DNA of 64,000 nt from Clostridium estertheticum subsp. estertheticum (GTDB taxonomy: Bacteria; Bacillota; Clostridia; Clostridiales; Clostridiaceae): contig NZ_CP015756.1 in the NCBI RefSeq assembly GCF_001877035.1, positions 3,029,001-3,093,000 on the forward strand, written 5' to 3'. The notes under the pieces are model-generated. The model worked only from the letters and a program-made list of their open reading frames with translations. It searched no databases and was not told the DNA's origin. Made by a program: the position numbers and the translations under genes. Shown one piece after another: positions 61,437 to 64,000 of the stretch (position 1 is its first letter; every line of letters starts with the position of its first letter).

Positions 61437-62219
61437 TTATTTAACTGTTCCTACTTCATTTACAGCTTTTCCCAAAGTCGTATCAATAGCTTGCATAACC
61501 TTTTGATTACTTTCAAAATTTCTCATGATCTCCATCATATTTACCATTTCATTTGTTACATTAACATTTGATTTTTCAAGGGATCCTTGTCTTACAGTAA
61601 CATTTGCATTTTGAATAGGATTTGCTCCATCATACAAGTTATCTCCAACTTTTTTAATAGAATTATAATCTTTAAAGTCAACTAGATCAAATTTATATTG
61701 TTTTTTACCGTTAACACTAATATTTCCGTATTTATCAGATTGAATTTTACCATCACCTACAAATATTGGTTCTATAGCATTTGTTGTACTATTTTTACCT
61801 AAAACCTTATCTCCGCTATCTGTTACCAAATATCCACTTCCATCAACATGAAAATCACCAGTTCTTGTATAATAATTTTTGGTAGTTATTCCGTTATTAC
61901 TTTGAACTGTAAAAAAGCCTTTTCCCTCAATTGCAAAATCTGTAGATTTATCTGTCGTTTGTAGAACACCTTGAGTAAAATCTGTGTTTACATCATCAAC
62001 TTTACTTCCCTGACTAAGAGAGCCAATAACATTTTTTGTATTTTTACCATTGACCATCTTATCATAGTTTTGTATTAAAACATCATCAAATGATTTGATA
62101 GAAAGATTCTCAGCTTTATATCCATTTGTATTCGAATTCGCTATATTATTAGTTACTGTACTTTGCTTTGCTTCTCCAGTTATGAGTCCTGTAACTGCTG
62201 TGTATAAAGCTCTAATCAT
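61437..62219 (-). CDS. flgF: Flagellar basal-body rod protein FlgF/FlhO-like
   Basis: 260 residues with the same plan as the downstream paralog: MIRALYTAVTGLITGEAKQS, VTNNIANSNTNGYK (about 22-35), FAIEGKGFFTV and TRTGDFHV, and C-terminal NVTNEMVNMMEIMRNFESNQ (about 226-245). In Firmicutes such a pair (flhO, flhP) encodes rod components. Its ATG overlaps the stop of the small membrane protein (ATGA). Confidence 0.92.
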   Translation of the reverse strand: MIRALYTAVTGLITGEAKQSTVTNNIANSNTNGYKAENLSIKSFDDVLIQNYDKMVNGKNTKNVIGSLSQGSKVDDVNTDFTQGVLQTTDKSTDFAIEGKGFFTVQSNNGITTKNYYTRTGDFHVDGSGYLVTDSGDKVLGKNSTTNAIEPIFVGDGKIQSDKYGNISVNGKKQYKFDLVDFKDYNSIKKVGDNLYDGANPIQNANVTVRQGSLEKSNVNVTNEMVNMMEIMRNFESNQKVMQAIDTTLGKAVNEVGTVK

Positions 62220-62440
62220 TTTTTCACATCCTTAATAGTTATTGGCATATCATCTGGGTAACGCATACCATACCCACTTGCCTTAATTTCAATTTGTCCT
62301 TTACTCGTTTCATAATTTATCTTTGAACCAGCGAGTAAAATACATGCCATAATCAAACCTATTCCTATTCCTATCAAGAGTTTTCTATCACTTAAAAAGT
62401 CTATTAATCCTTTTATTTTATATATAAATCCTTTATTAAT
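62216..62440 (-). CDS. Small single-pass membrane protein of the motility operon
   Basis: Up to 74 residues: a short basic N-terminal part, a hydrophobic segment (LLIGIGIGLIMACILLAG), then ETSKGQIEIKASGYGMRYPD outside the membrane. The tail pattern (A.GYGMxYPxD) recurs in short clostridial membrane proteins. There is no standard start near the only good ribosome binding site: AGGGGGA stands 7 bases before an in-frame ATT at 62440. A TTG at 62377 (53 aa) is the conventional alternative but has no site. The stop overlaps the ATG of the flgF-like gene, showing it is translated and coupled. Confidence 0.65.
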   Translation of the reverse strand: MNKGFIYKIKGLIDFLSDRKLLIGIGIGLIMACILLAGSKINYETSKGQIEIKASGYGMRYPDDMPITIKDVKK

Positions 62441-62907
62441 AGTACTTCCCCCTTACCCAAATGCAATATTTCACAAACTTCGTCAGTAGATGAGCCTTCA
62501 CTAAATAACCTTTTTATTTCCTCAACTTTTTTATTACTATTATTATGAGGTTTATCTAAGATGCTACTATCAATTTCGCCTTGCTTAGCTATATATGTAA
62601 TGTTCGTATTTTCTTGTTTAATGTCATCTATAGTAATCGAGTTCTCTTTATTATCGTGATCCACTTCATAATCTTTATGTATTTTATTATTTTTAGCCAT
62701 AATCTCTTTGATTTCCATTATTTCGCTTTGAAGTTCTAAAATGCTTTCAGAAAACTCCGCTCTAATTTCCCCTATCCTAATATCATCATCTTTAATATTT
62801 CCCATAGCATTCCCTAAAACTCCATTAAAGGACTTGTTTTGTTTTTTTATAGACAACACATTTAAAATTATAAGAATTAACCCAATAAAAATTAATAACC
62901 CTGTCAT
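62413..62907 (-). CDS. SwrB-like membrane-anchored motility protein (DUF6115-type)
   Basis: 164 residues: N-terminal membrane segment (about 2-20), a helical region with coiled-coil character (about 45-75), a polar linker and a C-terminal helix-turn-helix-like motif (KVEEIKRLFSEGSSTDEVCE, then LHLGKGEVLLIKDLY). Gene position directly after the motility sigma factor and the domain order are those of Bacillus SwrB, which promotes flagellar type III export activation. Similarity is by architecture and synteny; residue identity is not claimed. Confidence 0.65.
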   Translation of the reverse strand: MTGLLIFIGLILIILNVLSIKKQNKSFNGVLGNAMGNIKDDDIRIGEIRAEFSESILELQSEIMEIKEIMAKNNKIHKDYEVDHDNKENSITIDDIKQENTNITYIAKQGEIDSSILDKPHNNSNKKVEEIKRLFSEGSSTDEVCEILHLGKGEVLLIKDLYIK

Positions 62908-62955
62908 AAATTCACCTCAAATCTTAAATTAAATTATTAGTATATAAGCTCTATA

Positions 62956-63684
62956 TTATAAATCATATTTAAGTTTTACTAAGGCCTTTCTTAGATTTAT
63001 AAGAGCTCTGCTATGGAGTTGGCAAACTCTTGATTCAGATACGCTCAAAATATTTCCTATTTCCTTAAGTGTAAGACCCTCAAAATAATATAAGGTTAAA
63101 ACAAGTTTATCTTTTTCTTTAACGTTATCTAGTCCTAAAGCTAAATATTCGATTTGCTCTTTTTGTTCTAATGCTCCCTCAGGGCTTGGACTCCTATTAT
63201 CTCTAATAGTACCACTAAGTGGCATGTCATCATCATCAGAAAAAATCAGATCTTCAAGCGAAACTACGGATATATAATTTATATTGTTTTCAATGCTTGC
63301 AACTTCATTTATTGTAATACCAAGTTCACTCGCAATTTCGTGGTTTGTTGGTTCCCGATATAGGCATTTCTGAAGATTCTCAATTGCTTCGTTATATCTG
63401 TTAAGCTTATCCATAGCTCCTTTAGATATTGGGCTATTACGCCTAAGCTCATCTATCATAGCACCTTTTATTCTTATTGATGCATAGCTTGAAAACTTCA
63501 TACCTTTAGTGGCATCGTATTTTCCTAAAGCATCCATAAGGCCTAACATACCATAACTAATTAGGTCTTCATATTCAACATATTTAGTTTTTCCAATAAT
63601 TACTCTAGATGCAATATATTTAACTAAAGGTATATGTTTTTTTACAATTTGCTCTCTTATATCATCTGCTTTAGCTATGGACAT
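62956..63684 (-). CDS. fliA: RNA polymerase sigma factor for motility (FliA/SigD)
   Basis: 242 residues of the sigma-28 group: region 2 with YEDLISYGMLGLMDALGKYD (about 37-56) and KFSSYASIRIKGAMIDELRR (about 63-82), region 3 with PTNHEIASELGI, and region 4 with VLTLYYFEGLTLKEIGNILSV (about 195-215) and SRVCQLHSRAL. It directs transcription of flagellar and chemotaxis genes. It follows a PilZ-domain gene by 12 bases; the flgF/flgG-like genes lie downstream. Confidence 0.95.
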   Translation of the reverse strand: MSIAKADDIREQIVKKHIPLVKYIASRVIIGKTKYVEYEDLISYGMLGLMDALGKYDATKGMKFSSYASIRIKGAMIDELRRNSPISKGAMDKLNRYNEAIENLQKCLYREPTNHEIASELGITINEVASIENNINYISVVSLEDLIFSDDDDMPLSGTIRDNRSPSPEGALEQKEQIEYLALGLDNVKEKDKLVLTLYYFEGLTLKEIGNILSVSESRVCQLHSRALINLRKALVKLKYDL

Positions 63685-63696
63685 TTAAAAACCTCC

Positions 63697-64000
63697 TCAA
63701 ATTTTTTTCATTTGATTTCTCATAAGTTGAAATATAAATCTAATAAGTTGCTCCCTTGTTGCGTTATCTAAAAACTCGAAACTAAGACCACATATAAATC
63801 TACCATCATCGTCTTTTATTCTCCTCTTTGTTTGCCCCACAATAAGTACCTCTTCTTCGTTAACAGTTAATGCTACCAATAGAAAATCATTATCCTTAAT
63901 TTCCTCTGACACCTTAACCCTCATGCCACCACCACTTAAATCAATAATTACCGCCTTTAAATATTTGCTATTATCAATGGTACTAAGATTTACTTTCGGC
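63697..64000 (-). CDS. PilZ-domain (YcgR-like) flagellar brake protein, partial
   Basis: The reading frame continues off the right edge; about 101 residues are visible. They include the PilZ beta-barrel motif VIIDLSGGGMRVKV (D/NxSxxG) near 63918-63960, LLVALTVNEEEVLIVGQT, and RRIKDDDGRFICGLSFEFLD. The upstream RxxxR c-di-GMP motif would lie outside the window. YcgR proteins bind c-di-GMP and slow the flagellar motor; location before fliA agrees. The protein does not begin at the internal ATG at 63924, because the conserved motif spans it. Confidence 0.85.
   Translation of the reverse strand, partial: PKVNLSTIDNSKYLKAVIIDLSGGGMRVKVSEEIKDNDFLLVALTVNEEEVLIVGQTKRRIKDDDGRFICGLSFEFLDNATREQLIRFIFQLMRNQMKKI

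Overview
The window comes from a low-GC, Gram-positive, anaerobe-type genome that most resembles Clostridium sensu stricto. The support is AT-rich sequence, strong AGGAGG-type ribosome binding sites, frequent TTG/GTG starts, meso-DAP peptidoglycan genes (a MurE with DNPR, and DapF), sporulation-type genes (SpoVD-like PBP, YteA-like) and a clostridial division cluster. I cannot name the species.

Positions 1 to about 20,850 are the right-hand part of an integrated tailed-phage genome. Almost all phage genes lie on the minus strand. Reading from high to low coordinates they are: tyrosine integrase and CI-type repressor (plus strand), Cro-like regulator and two paralogous HTH proteins, AbrB-like regulator, a recombination/replication block (Rad50-like ATPase, Bet annealase, MBL-fold hydrolase, SSB, PD-(D/E)XK nuclease, ERCC4 nuclease, DnaQ-like exonuclease, CHC2/TOPRIM primase-helicase), accessory 'moron' genes, a late-gene regulator, small terminase, a serine recombinase, large terminase and the first codons of a probable portal gene. 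The rest of the prophage lies beyond position 1. Its right end sits inside the chromosomal PilB/GspE-type assembly ATPase gene and truncates it at the Ile-Leu-Arg-Gln-Asp segment just before Walker B.

Positions 20,850-32,100 are host chromosome: truncated pilB-like gene, dapF, rqcH, a small cluster (methyltransferase, isochorismatase-type hydrolase, MBL hydrolase, divergent Lrp regulator), a decayed insertion sequence with intact ends beside a 208-bp palindrome, an rlmL-type RNA methyltransferase, and uraA-pyrR with PyrR-type RNA sites.

Positions 32,100-50,450 hold envelope and division genes on the minus strand: rluD, lspA, yteA-like, mtnN, then divIVA-ylmH-yggT-sepF-ylmE, DUF881-sbp-DUF881-ftsQ, and spoVE/ftsW-mraY-murF-murE-spoVD-ftsL-rsmH-mraZ, with MraZ-type operator repeats upstream of mraZ. 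murC, murD, murG, ftsA and ftsZ are not here.

Positions 50,450-64,000 hold ychF, a second large palindrome, a Lon-type protease whose ATPase motifs look degenerate, an unknown basic protein, a P-type Ca2+ ATPase, a CBS-DRTGG pyrophosphatase, an unknown membrane protein, and a motility operon (PilZ protein, FliA, SwrB-like protein, small membrane protein, two FlgF/FlgG-type rod proteins). No tRNA, rRNA or CRISPR array was seen.
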